From Ruoffia tabacinasalis (GTDB lineage Bacteria; Bacillota; Bacilli; Lactobacillales; Aerococcaceae), in NCBI RefSeq assembly GCF_042652985.1, contig NZ_JBHSHQ010000046.1:1-64000 (forward strand): a stretch of DNA of 64,000 nucleotides, given 5' to 3'. The notes under the pieces are model-generated. The model saw only the letters and a program-made list of their open reading frames with translations, was not told the DNA's origin and searched no databases. The translations under genes and the position numbers were made by a program. Of this stretch, positions 1 to 8,703 are shown in pieces (the stretch's first letter is position 1; the number at the start of each line of letters is the position of its first letter).

Positions 1-71
1 TCGTTACTAACATTTTACACGAACCTGTTATGGGTTTCTTTATTTGTCGCACTTAATTTTACAATTCATCG

Positions 72-97
72 TAAAAAAAAGAAGCCTCTGGGCTCCC
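72..97 (-). terminator. Terminator after the 102-aa hypothetical gene
   Basis: On the minus strand a short hairpin (GGAGCC, loop CAGA, GGCTTC) is followed at once by a run of eight T. It starts directly after the stop of the gene ending at 100, so it should end the transcript from the DUF1576 operon. Confidence 0.6.
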
Positions 98-99
98 TT

Positions 100-408
100 T
101 TAGTGATGCTTGCGTATCGCTTTCAGCATCATAATATTGTCTTCAAAATCATATTCGACAACATCGATTAGTGCTGATAAAATATCGACATGGAATTCGT
201 CATCTCTTAAACCTAATAGGTCTTCGTAATACTCTTCCACTTCGGGTTGTTGAGTTGCTCGTAACTTTTCGATAACAAAATCGAGGTCGGAAGGTTCTGA
301 TTCGATCTGACCTGTGATTGTTATTTCACTTTGATGATCAAAGAGACCAAAGTGAATGTTTGCCTGTGTCATACCACTGTTGTAAAAGTAATCCAATAAC
401 TCATTCAT
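100..408 (-). CDS. Hypothetical protein, 102 aa, coupled to DUF1576 gene
   Basis: I do not recognise this family. The protein is small, acidic and soluble, with no signal peptide or membrane segment. It opens MNELLDYFYNSGMTQANI and ends in a basic KAIRKHH tail. I chose the ATG at 408 rather than one at 447, because the latter would overlap the upstream DUF1576 gene out of frame. With the start at 408 the two genes are only 7 bases apart, which suggests translational coupling. The reading frame is clean up to a terminator just past the stop. Being last in a two-gene operon with a multi-pass membrane protein, it may be its cytosolic partner, but that is only inference from position. Confidence 0.7.
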   Translation of the reverse strand: MNELLDYFYNSGMTQANIHFGLFDHQSEITITGQIESEPSDLDFVIEKLRATQQPEVEEYYEDLLGLRDDEFHVDILSALIDVVEYDFEDNIMMLKAIRKHH

Positions 409-415
409 AATCAAC

Positions 416-1735
416 TTAATCTTTCGATATTCCCTCACGCATCTCATTCCTTTCCCTAATTCCGTCTAGGACAGGTACAACAGTAGCTGCCACGAAACCT
501 CCAGCAAAGCCATTGTTATACAAGTTTAAACCTGCATGAGTTATACCCGTATTTGGAACTAACCCTGCATGTAATAATCCTACCAGAAATCCGGCCTTCC
601 ATCCATAGTGGCCTGCGATTGGAGCCAAAGTTGTCCCAAATAAGGCCGAAAGAAGTGATGCTGTTGAACTAGGTTCGTCTACTGCCATCATGACTTGCAT
701 GGCGAATATCCCAATTACAACGGGTGTTACGTTAAAGATATGCTTACCAAACGTACCAAAACCAATAACCGTTAAAACGCCACCTATCACGGCTCCTTCA
801 AGCGTACCTCCTACAACCCAAACATAAGCTAAAGAGGCTAGACCTAAGACACCCATATTAATAAAGGTTAAGCCAACTCCATAATCCGTCACGAAGTCTG
901 AGATTAAACGGCCTGAATCTTTCTTAAATATCCCATATCCTTTGAAAGACTTACCATTTAACATGAAACCAATAACAAGTAAAAAGAGTGAAAAAGCCAC
1001 GAAGAATGCTTCAACTTCGATAATGGAATGAGTTTGTATAATCGGATCATAAGTCGTCGTTAAGTCAAATACTCGCATAATACTCGCGATAATCATACCT
1101 AAAACTCCAGCCGTAAAGCCCATATTATACAAATTATATCCTTGGTGAAAACGTAAGAAACTTGATCCCATTGGATGAATCGTAAAACCAATGAAGACTC
1201 CAACCAAAACTCCTAAAGGAACACTAACCCAATATGACAAACCTTGTCCAAAGGTAATAATACTTACAACTGGTGCTAAAGTCGTCGCAAATAACGATGT
1301 AAGTAGAAAGTTACCTATCGGCATATTCCGATATTGACTATAAAGCAGTGTTCCTAGTGTTATCGGAATTGAATTATATAAATTCTTACCAAAAAAGGCG
1401 AAGCCCATAACTGTAAATAAAGCCGCTACTAATGGGCCAGTTATCTTTGTAGAAAATCGCTTAATTGCCATCGCATTAATCAACATCAGTAAACCAGCGT
1501 TGACAAAAGTTGCACCGATTCCCCCTAATTCAAAGTAATCCGTAATCAGATTACTCGGTGAGGTTAAAATAGCTAAGAAACCATCCCATACTTGATTTAA
1601 TGGATCTACTAACAAACCAAATAGGATAAATATTAAAGAAACTAAGTATAAAAAATTGGCCTTGACTGAATCTTCAGTGAAAAAATATTGAGTTATCTTT
1701 GCATTCATAACTGTTTTTTCAACCTCTTCTGCCAT
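416..1735 (-). CDS. DUF1576 multi-pass membrane protein
   Basis: A 439-aa integral membrane protein with about twelve hydrophobic segments, matching the DUF1576 family of unknown function. It is internally duplicated. FATTLAPVVS in the first half matches FGTTLAPIAG in the second, YNLYNMGFTAG matches LNLYNNGFAGG, and GGIGATFVNAGLL matches GVGLTFINMGVLG. Such a two-repeat design is typical of transporters, but no substrate is known to me. The start at 1735 has a good ribosome site (GGGAGG, 6 bases upstream). The gene is followed by a small soluble gene with 7 bases between them, so the pair is likely one operon. The family call is fairly sure; the function is open. Confidence 0.85.
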   Translation of the reverse strand: MAEEVEKTVMNAKITQYFFTEDSVKANFLYLVSLIFILFGLLVDPLNQVWDGFLAILTSPSNLITDYFELGGIGATFVNAGLLMLINAMAIKRFSTKITGPLVAALFTVMGFAFFGKNLYNSIPITLGTLLYSQYRNMPIGNFLLTSLFATTLAPVVSIITFGQGLSYWVSVPLGVLVGVFIGFTIHPMGSSFLRFHQGYNLYNMGFTAGVLGMIIASIMRVFDLTTTYDPIIQTHSIIEVEAFFVAFSLFLLVIGFMLNGKSFKGYGIFKKDSGRLISDFVTDYGVGLTFINMGVLGLASLAYVWVVGGTLEGAVIGGVLTVIGFGTFGKHIFNVTPVVIGIFAMQVMMAVDEPSSTASLLSALFGTTLAPIAGHYGWKAGFLVGLLHAGLVPNTGITHAGLNLYNNGFAGGFVAATVVPVLDGIRERNEMREGISKD

Positions 1736-1839
1736 CCGAAACCTCCCATAAAATTCTAATACAAATATATTACCAATTCTCTATCTTTATCACAATAATT
1801 AATTATTAAAAAACACTAAATAGACACTTTTAAATTTGC

Positions 1840-1869
1840 TTCATATTTTCGGGGTATTTTCGTTATAAT
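1840..1869 (+). promoter_or_regulatory. Promoter of the LOG-family gene
   Basis: TTCATA, 18-base spacer, then a perfect TATAAT at 1864-1869. It lies 39 bases before the start codon. The -35 box is weak (four of six). Confidence 0.5.
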
Positions 1870-1907
1870 GAGGTTACGTATTTTATGCGAAAGAAAGGAC
1901 GATGAGA

Positions 1908-2447
1908 ATGAACATTACAGTTTATTGTGGCTCGAATCCTGGTAAAAATCCAAACTTTAGCTTAGCAGCCACTAAATTAGGAACTTGGATTGGACAACAA
2001 GGCCATGCGCTTGTTTACGGCGGTGGTATGAATGGTTTAATGGGAATTGTTGCGGACGCAGTGTTGGAAGAGAATGGTGATGTCCAAGGAATTATCCCAG
2101 AAGTGTTGCGAGGGATCGAAGTGAAGCACCCCAACGTTCAGAATATGGAGATTGTTCAAACAATGCCCGAGCGAAAAACTCGGATGATTGAGCTCGGCGA
2201 CGCCTTTATTGCCCTCCCTGGTGGGGTTGGGACTTTAGAAGAAATTTCCGAAATCGTCTCTTTAACTCGCATTGGCCTCGTGAATAAACCGACAGTGTTT
2301 TACAATGTTGACGGATATTATGAGTCCTTGAAGGATCAGTTTGACCGGATGGTGCAAGAAGAGTTCCTCAAACTTGAAGTTCGGGAAATGTTCCTCTTTT
2401 CCGAATCACTTCAAGAGATCGATACGTTTATTCGTGAACATTCATAG
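1908..2447 (+). CDS. LOG-family nucleoside 5'-monophosphate phosphoribohydrolase
   Basis: A 179-aa cytosolic protein of the LOG/TIGR00730 family (lysine-decarboxylase-like fold). It carries the family signature PGGVGTLEE at residues 104-112 and MPERK at 86-90, plus the N-terminal nucleotide-binding stretch VYCGSNPG. Members with this motif cleave cytokinin-type or AMP-like nucleotides to free base and ribose 5-phosphate; they are not lysine decarboxylases despite old annotations. Two ATGs are in frame. I prefer 1908, because AAAGGA sits 8 bases before it but only 2 before the ATG at 1902. Transcribed alone, with a repeat array immediately downstream. The substrate in this organism is unknown. 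Confidence 0.88.
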   Translation: MNITVYCGSNPGKNPNFSLAATKLGTWIGQQGHALVYGGGMNGLMGIVADAVLEENGDVQGIIPEVLRGIEVKHPNVQNMEIVQTMPERKTRMIELGDAFIALPGGVGTLEEISEIVSLTRIGLVNKPTVFYNVDGYYESLKDQFDRMVQEEFLKLEVREMFLFSESLQEIDTFIREHS

Positions 2448-2455
2448 GGGATGAT

Positions 2456-2722
2456 GTGTCCTTGGGAATTTCTCAAGGACATTAAAACGCAAATCGTGGC
2501 CCTGAGATTTTCTCAGGGACATATAAACGCGAATCGTATCCCTGAAATTTTCTCAAGGACATATATACGCAATTCGTGGCCCTGAAATTTTCTCAAGGAC
2601 ATATATATGCGATTCGTGGCCCTGACATTTTCTCAAGGACATATAAACGCAATTCGTGTCTCTGAAATTTTCTCAAGGACATATACACGCAGATCGTGTC
2701 CCTGAAATTTTCTCAAGGACAC
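2456..2722 (+). repeat. Tandem hairpin array, family R1 (7 x 40 bp)
   Basis: Seven copies of a 40-bp unit with exact spacing: the TCTCAAGGAC element recurs at 2471, 2511, 2551, 2591, 2631, 2671 and 2711. Each unit holds an imperfect palindrome (GTCCCTGAGA-TTT-TCTCAGGGAC in its best form) followed by an A/T-rich linker ending near CGCAATTCGT. The array fills most of the 378-base gap between convergent genes. The same family recurs at 13.7 kb and 33.7 kb. Substitutions in one arm are often, though not always, tolerated by G-T pairing. Confidence 0.9.
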
Positions 2723-2749
2723 TTCATCCTCAAAAATTACAATTATCCA

Positions 2750-2796
2750 AAACAAAAGACGACTCAACACTACAATTGTTGAGCCGCCTTGTTTTA
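2750..2796 (-). terminator. Terminator of the ArAE gene
   Basis: On the minus strand GGCGGCTCAAC pairs across a 9-base loop with GTTGAGTCGTCTT, then a T-rich tail. It lies between the ArAE stop and repeat array R1. Confidence 0.7.
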
Positions 2797-2825
2797 TACG
2801 CAGAGTTTGGCTGTAACCTCACTGA

Positions 2826-3794
2826 TTAAAATTTGCGAATATGTTTATCTAAGTAAAATTTATGTTTAATTTCTAAAAAGCGCTCGAATTCAATCAGTAT
2901 ATGATATAAGAGTGCGCGTGTTTCAAATTCTTCTCGGTTTTTGGGTAAATCGCTGCTACGGTAATAGCTATACAATTCACTAATACTTTCTAATAAGCCT
3001 TTACCACTATTCGTTTGCGCAAATTCATCCGATGTGAGTTTAAACATATTTGCTAAGGTTGTATTTTGTTCTGTTCTTAATGAAATGTGATGTAAGGAAT
3101 CAATCATCCGTTTTAATACATCTGCCTGTCTAGATCGCATTTGAGCGTAGCGAATGACGTAATCGTCTTTAGTGAATAATTGATTCTCATATTCGGACAA
3201 AGCCAGCTGTCTGAAATCTTCTATAGACTTGTCGACATGTTCTACTTCTGCCCGAATTAAAGGAATATCAAAATCATTTTCAAGTAATCTTTGATTAATT
3301 AATTCCAATACTACTCGGAAATTTTCTTCAATTTCTTTAATTCCTTTTTTTAATTTAGGTTTTTGATTTGGCATCCATAAATTAAATAAAATCGCCATAC
3401 CAGCGCCAATTACCATAATTAACACACCGTTGAGTTGCCACTGCCAGGACACACTTTCTGCAATGACAAAGTGCGTGACCAAAACTGAAATCGGTGCGAT
3501 CGCTGCTTGGAGATTCATGGTGTAAGCCACCGGTATAAAAATAAGTAAATACAGACCGAATGCCCATACTTGATACCCAAATATTAAAAATATGATGGTC
3601 GCAATCGCAAAAGCAAGTACCGTAGCGATTAAATAAGTCAGGGAAATCTGACGAGACGCTTTACGTGTATCTAGCAAAGTTAAAATCGTAATAATTCCTG
3701 TCGCCAGTGAGTTTTCTAAGCCGATAAATTGTGCGATGTAAATCGCGATGGTGGCCGCCAGTGTTATCTTTATTGTCCGAAGTCCAAGTGACAT
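2826..3794 (-). CDS. Aromatic acid exporter family protein (ArAE/FUSC-like)
   Basis: A 322-aa membrane protein with an N-terminal block of about six closely spaced transmembrane helices (residues 5-145) and a soluble, charged C-terminal half of about 170 residues rich in helix-forming sequence. This layout matches Gram-positive ArAE_1 proteins (YqjA type), proposed to export small aromatic acids or lipophilic compounds. The start at 3794 follows GGAGGGA. The gene is divergent from the thioesterase at 3875, with 80 bases between them. No substrate can be read from sequence. Confidence 0.8.
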   Translation of the reverse strand: MSLGLRTIKITLAATIAIYIAQFIGLENSLATGIITILTLLDTRKASRQISLTYLIATVLAFAIATIIFLIFGYQVWAFGLYLLIFIPVAYTMNLQAAIAPISVLVTHFVIAESVSWQWQLNGVLIMVIGAGMAILFNLWMPNQKPKLKKGIKEIEENFRVVLELINQRLLENDFDIPLIRAEVEHVDKSIEDFRQLALSEYENQLFTKDDYVIRYAQMRSRQADVLKRMIDSLHHISLRTEQNTTLANMFKLTSDEFAQTNSGKGLLESISELYSYYRSSDLPKNREEFETRALLYHILIEFERFLEIKHKFYLDKHIRKF

Positions 3795-3874
3795 TCAATC
3801 CCTCCATTACATTCTGACTTTCTTTTATATATAATAGCATGTATACCACATTTTAAATAGGAGAGGTACTTACA

Positions 3875-4306
3875 ATGATTTTTGAATATGAACATTTAAT
3901 TCAGTTTTATGAAACAGATGCAATGCGCATTGTGCACCATTCCAATTATTTGCGTTGGTTTGAAGAAGCCCGTCTCGTTTGGCTATCTGATATTGGCTAC
4001 AGTTATAAGCAAATGGAAGACGAAGGCATCATGATTCCAGTACTTTCTGCTCAAGTTGAATATAAACAAATGCTTGCTTTTGGCTCAACGGCTATCATTC
4101 GATTGCGAATATCTCACTTTACACCTGTAAGAATGACTGTTGAATATAAAGTATATAATAAAGAAACGGGCGATTTAACAACGACAGGATCAACGTCGCA
4201 TTGTTTCCTAGATGCCGAAACTCAGCGTCCACTTTCTTTAAAACGTAAACATCCAGATATTCTTGCAGCATTTGAAAAAGCACAAGCGGATTCAAAAGAG
4301 GATTAA
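3875..4306 (+). CDS. Acyl-CoA thioesterase, 4HBT/YbgC family
   Basis: A 143-aa hot-dog-fold protein. The YbgC-type signature is clear: FYETDAMRIVHHSNYLRWFEEAR at residues 11-33, including the catalytic aspartate (D15) and the HHSNYLRW stretch. Members hydrolyse short- to medium-chain acyl-CoA or hydroxybenzoyl-CoA in the cytosol. The start is preceded by GGAGAGG. It is monocistronic and ends before a strong hairpin terminator. The true acyl substrate is not visible. Confidence 0.88.
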   Translation: MIFEYEHLIQFYETDAMRIVHHSNYLRWFEEARLVWLSDIGYSYKQMEDEGIMIPVLSAQVEYKQMLAFGSTAIIRLRISHFTPVRMTVEYKVYNKETGDLTTTGSTSHCFLDAETQRPLSLKRKHPDILAAFEKAQADSKED

Positions 4307-4321
4307 AGATAGTAAAAGAAT

Positions 4322-4367
4322 AGCGCTCAGCATGAGACCATCCGGTACCATTGCTGGGCGCTTTGTT
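4322..4367 (+). terminator. Terminator of the thioesterase gene
   Basis: AGCGCTCAGC pairs with GCTGGGCGCT (one G-T pair) around a 21-base loop, followed by TTTGTTGT. Downstream of the thioesterase stop. Confidence 0.65.
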
Positions 4368-4373
4368 GTATTA

Positions 4374-4405
4374 GAAAAAAAAGACGAATCCGAAGATCCG
4401 CCTTA
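4374..4405 (-). terminator. Terminator of efp
   Basis: On the minus strand AAGGCGGATC, tetraloop TTCG, GATTCGTCTT, then a run of T. It sits 12 bases past the efp stop. Confidence 0.85.
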
Positions 4406-4416
4406 ACTATTATTAT

Positions 4417-4974
4417 TTACGCACGTTTTTGGTAAGTTCCTTCAGACGTGTTGATGATTAACGCTTCGCCAACTTCGATGAAGTCAGGAACGTTGACTAC
4501 TAAACCTGTTTCCATTGTTGCTGGTTTACCAGATCCTGTTACTGTTGCACCTTTAATTGATGGTTGTGTTTCTTTTACCTTTAAAGTAACCGTTTGAGGT
4601 ACTTCAACCCCGATAACTTCAGAACCGTAAAATTGGATTTTTACTTCCATATTTTCTAATAAGTATAATAACTCATCTTCAATTGAATCTACTGGTAATT
4701 CATATTGTTCATATGATTCTAAGTCCATGAAGAAAGCTGTTTCGTCCATGCTGTATAAGAATTGAACATCTCTTGTTTCAAGGAAAGCACGTTCGAATTT
4801 TTCGTCTGGACGGAAAGTTGTATCATAAGTCGCCCCAGAGCGAACGTCACGTAATTTCATACGCATAACTGTATTCCCTTTACCTGGTTTATGGTGACTT
4901 GCGCTTAATACTCGAATTAATTTTCCATCTTGAATAAATGTCATACCTGCTTTTAAATCTACTGCAGAAATCAT
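4417..4974 (-). CDS. efp: Translation elongation factor P
   Basis: A 185-aa EF-P, the usual length, with three beta-barrel domains. It binds between the ribosomal P and E sites and rescues ribosomes stalled at polyproline. The domain I tip loop is HHKPGKGN with Lys32 at the tip, the position modified in other species; the PGKG form with Pro30 is as in other Gram-positive EF-Ps. An upstream in-frame ATG at 5016 exists. I prefer 4974 because GGAG lies 8 bases before it and MISAVDLKAG is the canonical start. It is a single gene with its own terminator. Confidence 0.97.
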   Translation of the reverse strand: MISAVDLKAGMTFIQDGKLIRVLSASHHKPGKGNTVMRMKLRDVRSGATYDTTFRPDEKFERAFLETRDVQFLYSMDETAFFMDLESYEQYELPVDSIEDELLYLLENMEVKIQFYGSEVIGVEVPQTVTLKVKETQPSIKGATVTGSGKPATMETGLVVNVPDFIEVGEALIINTSEGTYQKRA

Positions 4975-5126
4975 TTCACATTCTCCTTTTATTATCTCTA
5001 AAATATTCCTTCTCATTATAGCATAAAATTTCTTATGGTATCGCTATCCTATAAAAATTCATTTAATAACCGCTAAAATTATGATAGACTATCTAAAAAT
5101 GAACTTTAGATGAGGGATATATTAAA

Positions 5127-6305
5127 ATGGAATTAAATAATTTATTCAATACTAACTTAACTAAAATTAAACCCAATGCCATTCGTGCCTTTGATGAAAG
5201 TGCCTCTCAAGTCGAAGGGATTATTAAATTGACTTTAGGCGAGCCAGATTTCAATACACCTGAACACGTCAAAAATGCCGGAATCAAAGCGATTCAAGAC
5301 AACCAAACCGGTTATTTATCGACACCTGGAGATAACCGTTTACGCCAAGCAGCTGCAAATTTTGTTAAAGAAAAATATGACTTAGATTATCAATGGGAAG
5401 ACGAAGTCATTGTAACTGTTGGGGCGACCGAATCGCTATCGACGGCACTTCAAACGATTTGTAATCCTGGAGATAAAATTATTGTTCCCTCGCCTTACTT
5501 TACTTTATATTCTTCAATTATTTACTTAGCTGGTGGTGAACCCATCGAAGTAGATACATCTGCCAATGATTTTGTTATGTCACCTGAGATGTTAAAAGAT
5601 ACGTTAGAAGAACATGGTGATGCTGTTAAAGGAATCATCTTAAATTATCCAACGAATCCAACGGGAGTAAACTGGACGGAAGAAGATGCAATAGCTTTCG
5701 CAGATGTCCTACGTGATCGTCCGATATTTGTCATTAGTGATGAAGTATACAGCGAATTAGTTTACGAAGAAGAACACGTATCGATTGCGAAATACATTCG
5801 CGAGCAAATAATTGTGATCAATGGCGTATCCAAATCCCATGCGATGACCGGCTGGCGTGTTGGCCTTCTGTTTGCCCCATCAAATATTATGAGCCAATTA
5901 GTGAAAGTCCACCAAAATCTTGTCACCACAAACTCAACGATTTCTCAATTAGCTGCTCGTGAAGCGTTGGAGAATGGCGTGAACGATGCCCAACCGATGC
6001 GAGAAAAATATATGATGCGCCGTGATTATATTTATGACTTTATGACACGCTTAGGTTTCAAAATCGTTAAGCCAAGTGGCGCCTTCTATATGTTCGCGCG
6101 TATTCCAGAAGATTTGGAACAAAATAGTATGGACTTTTGTCTAGACTTAGCCCACTCAGCTGCCGTTGCTTTCGTACCGGGCTCTGCCTTTGGTATCGGC
6201 GGCGAAAGTCATGTTCGCCTCAGCTATGCTGCCAGTATCGATGATATTAAAGAAGCGATGCGACGTTTAGAAGTCTTTGTCAAAGAGAAACGCGAAAACA
6301 AATAA
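5127..6305 (+). CDS. Class I/II PLP aminotransferase (PatA/AraT-like)
   Basis: A 392-aa fold-type I aminotransferase. It has NYPTNPTG at 173-180, DEVY near 205, and the Schiff-base lysine K236 in VSKSHAMTGWR. Closest in style to the PatA/aromatic aminotransferases of lactic acid bacteria and bacilli, which act on aromatic amino acids, N-acetyl-diaminopimelate or methionine. Substrate cannot be fixed from sequence. It is a paralogue of the aminotransferase at 39.9 kb. Single gene with a GAGGGATA ribosome site and a strong terminator. Confidence 0.9.
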   Translation: MELNNLFNTNLTKIKPNAIRAFDESASQVEGIIKLTLGEPDFNTPEHVKNAGIKAIQDNQTGYLSTPGDNRLRQAAANFVKEKYDLDYQWEDEVIVTVGATESLSTALQTICNPGDKIIVPSPYFTLYSSIIYLAGGEPIEVDTSANDFVMSPEMLKDTLEEHGDAVKGIILNYPTNPTGVNWTEEDAIAFADVLRDRPIFVISDEVYSELVYEEEHVSIAKYIREQIIVINGVSKSHAMTGWRVGLLFAPSNIMSQLVKVHQNLVTTNSTISQLAAREALENGVNDAQPMREKYMMRRDYIYDFMTRLGFKIVKPSGAFYMFARIPEDLEQNSMDFCLDLAHSAAVAFVPGSAFGIGGESHVRLSYAASIDDIKEAMRRLEVFVKEKRENK

Positions 6306-6313
6306 TAAAATAA

Positions 6314-6359
6314 AAGATGACTAGATTGAGAGAATCCTCTTTTCTAGTCATCTTTTTTC
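6314..6359 (+). terminator. Terminator of the aminotransferase gene
   Basis: A perfect 12-bp stem, AAGATGACTAGA with TCTAGTCATCTT, followed by T6. Confidence 0.9.
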
Positions 6360-6433
6360 TATCTTAACTTAAGTCAATGCTCGGTGCCCTCTTTACTTGT
6401 AAACTGAATCTATACAATAAAGGAGGAAATAAC

Positions 6434-7171
6434 ATGCAAACAACACAAAAACGAGAACTATCGATGCGGCAAATAAGTCTCTTCATTGGTGTGACTTTAA
6501 TCATTATGGCAATTGCTTCAGGCATCGCTTATGGTTATTTACATCCTACGATTTTTCAGGCAGATTCACAGTCTTTTAGTCCCGAACGCGTACAACCAAC
6601 TTTAACTCTCTTAAGATTTGAAATACTTCTTTGGGTTGTCGTAATTGTCACGGATATCATCGTTGCTTGGGCACTTCATTTATATATGCGCCAATTTCAC
6701 GAAAACCTCTCACTGCTCGCAGCTTGGTTGCGACTACTTTATACAGCTACTTTAGCAATGTCGATCGGTTATGTACTTCAGATTAGTGTCAGTTTAGAAA
6801 GTGTCGTTACCCAATCAAACGCGAACTTGGACGCTTTACTGCCGTCAATCGCTGCCGGGGAACAGGCTTTTAGCTTAGTTTGGGGCTTTGGCTTAATTAT
6901 TTTCGGCTTGCATTTATTAGTTCTAGCTTATGTCGTATTGAAAGCAACACCGATACATAAAGTAATTGGTTATTTATTATTACTGGCTGGTGTGAGCTAC
7001 ATTATCATCCATACTTTAACTTTACTTGGACCAGACATGACAGCTCTGGCTTCACAATTAGAAGGCTTTTTAGCGGTCCCGATGGCTTTAGGCGAATTGA
7101 GTTTAGCACTTTGGTTTATCTTCAAAAAAGTCTCGGATTTAAAGGTTCAACCGGCGCTTAACGCGGCTTAA
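6434..7171 (+). CDS. DUF4386-like membrane protein
   Basis: A 245-aa protein with about six transmembrane helices and a short charged tail, resembling DUF4386 proteins of unknown function. The longer frame opens at 6377, but AAAGGAGG is positioned only for the ATG at 6434. It converges on the Crp/Fnr-type regulator gene, and the two coding ends overlap by 33 bases. That tight tail-to-tail arrangement means antisense transcripts are likely and suggests that the regulator may act on this gene; this is inference. Confidence 0.7.
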   Translation: MQTTQKRELSMRQISLFIGVTLIIMAIASGIAYGYLHPTIFQADSQSFSPERVQPTLTLLRFEILLWVVVIVTDIIVAWALHLYMRQFHENLSLLAAWLRLLYTATLAMSIGYVLQISVSLESVVTQSNANLDALLPSIAAGEQAFSLVWGFGLIIFGLHLLVLAYVVLKATPIHKVIGYLLLLAGVSYIIIHTLTLLGPDMTALASQLEGFLAVPMALGELSLALWFIFKKVSDLKVQPALNAA

Positions 7172-7711
7172 TGATTCTGGTTTCATTCCAAGTAAACTAG
7201 CCAATTGATGTTGGGGAACGCGGTCAATGAGATTAGGACGAGTATCTAATAAATTTAAGTAGCGTTCTTGAGGTGAGGCACTAATGAAGCGGGCATTATT
7301 GTCTTGAATGTTTGCTAGGTCTTCTTCCATGAAGCCTCGCGTAATTTCAATTAATTTAGGGTATTTTTGAAACATCACATCTTCATTAATAAAATCACCG
7401 ACGATCAATACAGAATCTTCGACACATTCAATTGAGTATTCTGAAGGTATTCTCTGGGTGTAACTTTTATAATTAATCGCTGTTTGTTTCTCCGTGTAGA
7501 AATTATAAGTGTTTTCTTCACCGGCTTCATCAATCGCAAACTGCCTTAAACAGCCTTGTAACACGAAGTAACATTCTTTAGATACATCACCTTGCCTAAG
7601 GAGTATTGTTCCTTGTTTATATGTTCTTACATCGATTTCGGAGCTTAGTTGTTCGACTTCTGCTTGAGTTAAAGTAAATCCTTTCAAAAATTCGGTTAAA
7701 TAATCAGTCAT
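7139..7711 (-). CDS. Crp/Fnr family transcriptional regulator
   Basis: A 190-aa protein with an N-terminal cyclic-nucleotide-binding-like beta-barrel (for example QGTILLRQGDVSKECYFVL near residues 37-55) and a C-terminal helix-turn-helix, QHQLASLLGMKPESLSRVKRRL. No Fnr-type cysteine cluster is visible, so it is not an iron-sulphur sensor. I chose the ATG at 7711 because AAGG lies 8-11 bases before it; an ATG at 7744 would add 11 residues. The effector is unknown. It overlaps the end of the convergent DUF4386 gene. Confidence 0.85.
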   Translation of the reverse strand: MTDYLTEFLKGFTLTQAEVEQLSSEIDVRTYKQGTILLRQGDVSKECYFVLQGCLRQFAIDEAGEENTYNFYTEKQTAINYKSYTQRIPSEYSIECVEDSVLIVGDFINEDVMFQKYPKLIEITRGFMEEDLANIQDNNARFISASPQERYLNLLDTRPNLIDRVPQHQLASLLGMKPESLSRVKRRLNL

Positions 7712-7767
7712 TCCTTCACCTTCTCCCATTCTATATTCACCCATATATTACCACATTCAAATGCTAA

Positions 7768-7801
7768 AAAGCACTCGCATCACTGGGATACGAGTGCTTT
7801 A
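7768..7801 (-). terminator. Terminator of the GcvH-L/macrodomain/SirTM operon
   Basis: AAAGCACTCG pairs with CGAGTGCTTT. On the minus strand it is followed by further T residues; it lies 9 bases past the sirtuin stop. Confidence 0.85.
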
Positions 7802-7809
7802 TTCTATGT

Positions 7810-8703
7810 TTATTTGACCGCATCTAAGTCTTTAGCTTTGTGAATCGTATTAGCGATATCATGGGCTAAATGAACCGTTTGCGGGCGAATTGCTTTTGGA
7901 ATTCGGTAATTTTTCTCATTCATTGTAACAAATAATGCTTTCTCGTTTGCTTCCGTCATTTCTTGGAAGGGATGTTTAATGAATTGAGGTGTTGTGTGTC
8001 CCACGCCAATTTCTAAAAAGACTACTTTTTTGCCTTCATTTTCTTTTAGAAAAGCTTCATAGCGGTCTTTTTGTGCATGGAAATCGCCATCTTCCACCAT
8101 ACCTTTTTCTTCATTTCGCTTGTTAATTTCAAAAGGTGCACCACATTCTGGACAGTGTGGTACTAATTCAGACGGAACTTTCATATTCGCTTGTTGCTCC
8201 ACCATCTCACGAATTACTGAATCGTCGCGGTAAGTTTGTTGATGACAGTGTTTTGAACATTGCCATAAACCATACTCACCTTGAATGTGAAAGACATGGT
8301 CACTATCATAATCGGCTACATCAAAGGCATTATCAGCATTTGTTGTAATAATATGGTAATTGCGACCTTCTAACATGTCTTTTAAATCTAAGTAAGATTG
8401 CCCTACAGGTTGATCTAAATAGTTTAAGACAACGAAGCGACTTTGAAATGCCCAGTACTCTTCCACACTTTCAAAGTCGAACAGACTTGCTTGTAACATA
8501 TCTAGTAGGCCGTACTTTTCAATGAAGTCAGGAAAGGCATCTGTAAAGCGCGACCCAATATATTTAAAGCCGTCTGCTGCTGACATTCCAGCTCCAATAC
8601 CTACAACAATGGCGTCCGCTTCATCAAGCAATCCTTGTAACACTTGTCCATCTTCTAAAGTTCCTTGCTCTGCTTCAAGGGTCTTCCAATAATTTGTCAT
8701 CAT
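7810..8703 (-). CDS. SirTM: macrodomain-linked, lipoate-dependent ADP-ribosylating sirtuin
   Basis: A 297-aa class M sirtuin. The Rossmann NAD motif is GIGAGMSAADG (35-45). The catalytic histidine of deacylase sirtuins is replaced by glutamine (Q141 in HIQGEYGLW), and N122 in TTNAD is kept. Zinc ligands are C149, C153, C184 and C187. In Staphylococcus and Streptococcus SirTM ADP-ribosylates the lipoylated GcvH-like protein, and the modification is removed by the partner macrodomain. Both partners are encoded just upstream here. The ATG overlaps the macrodomain stop by 4 bases (ATGATGA), so translation is coupled; the second ATG at 8700 is equally possible. No deacetylase role is expected. Confidence 0.93.
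   Translation of the reverse strand: MMTNYWKTLEAEQGTLEDGQVLQGLLDEADAIVVGIGAGMSAADGFKYIGSRFTDAFPDFIEKYGLLDMLQASLFDFESVEEYWAFQSRFVVLNYLDQPVGQSYLDLKDMLEGRNYHIITTNADNAFDVADYDSDHVFHIQGEYGLWQCSKHCHQQTYRDDSVIREMVEQQANMKVPSELVPHCPECGAPFEINKRNEEKGMVEDGDFHAQKDRYEAFLKENEGKKVVFLEIGVGHTTPQFIKHPFQEMTEANEKALFVTMNEKNYRIPKAIRPQTVHLAHDIANTIHKAKDLDAVK

Noticed and set aside
1..171. Plus-strand open frame at the left edge (SLLTFYTNLLWVSLFVALNF..., or a second frame ending at 56)
   Set aside because: It could be the end of a membrane-protein gene cut by the window edge, but two frames compete, one overlaps the antisense gene and terminator, and nothing confirms either.
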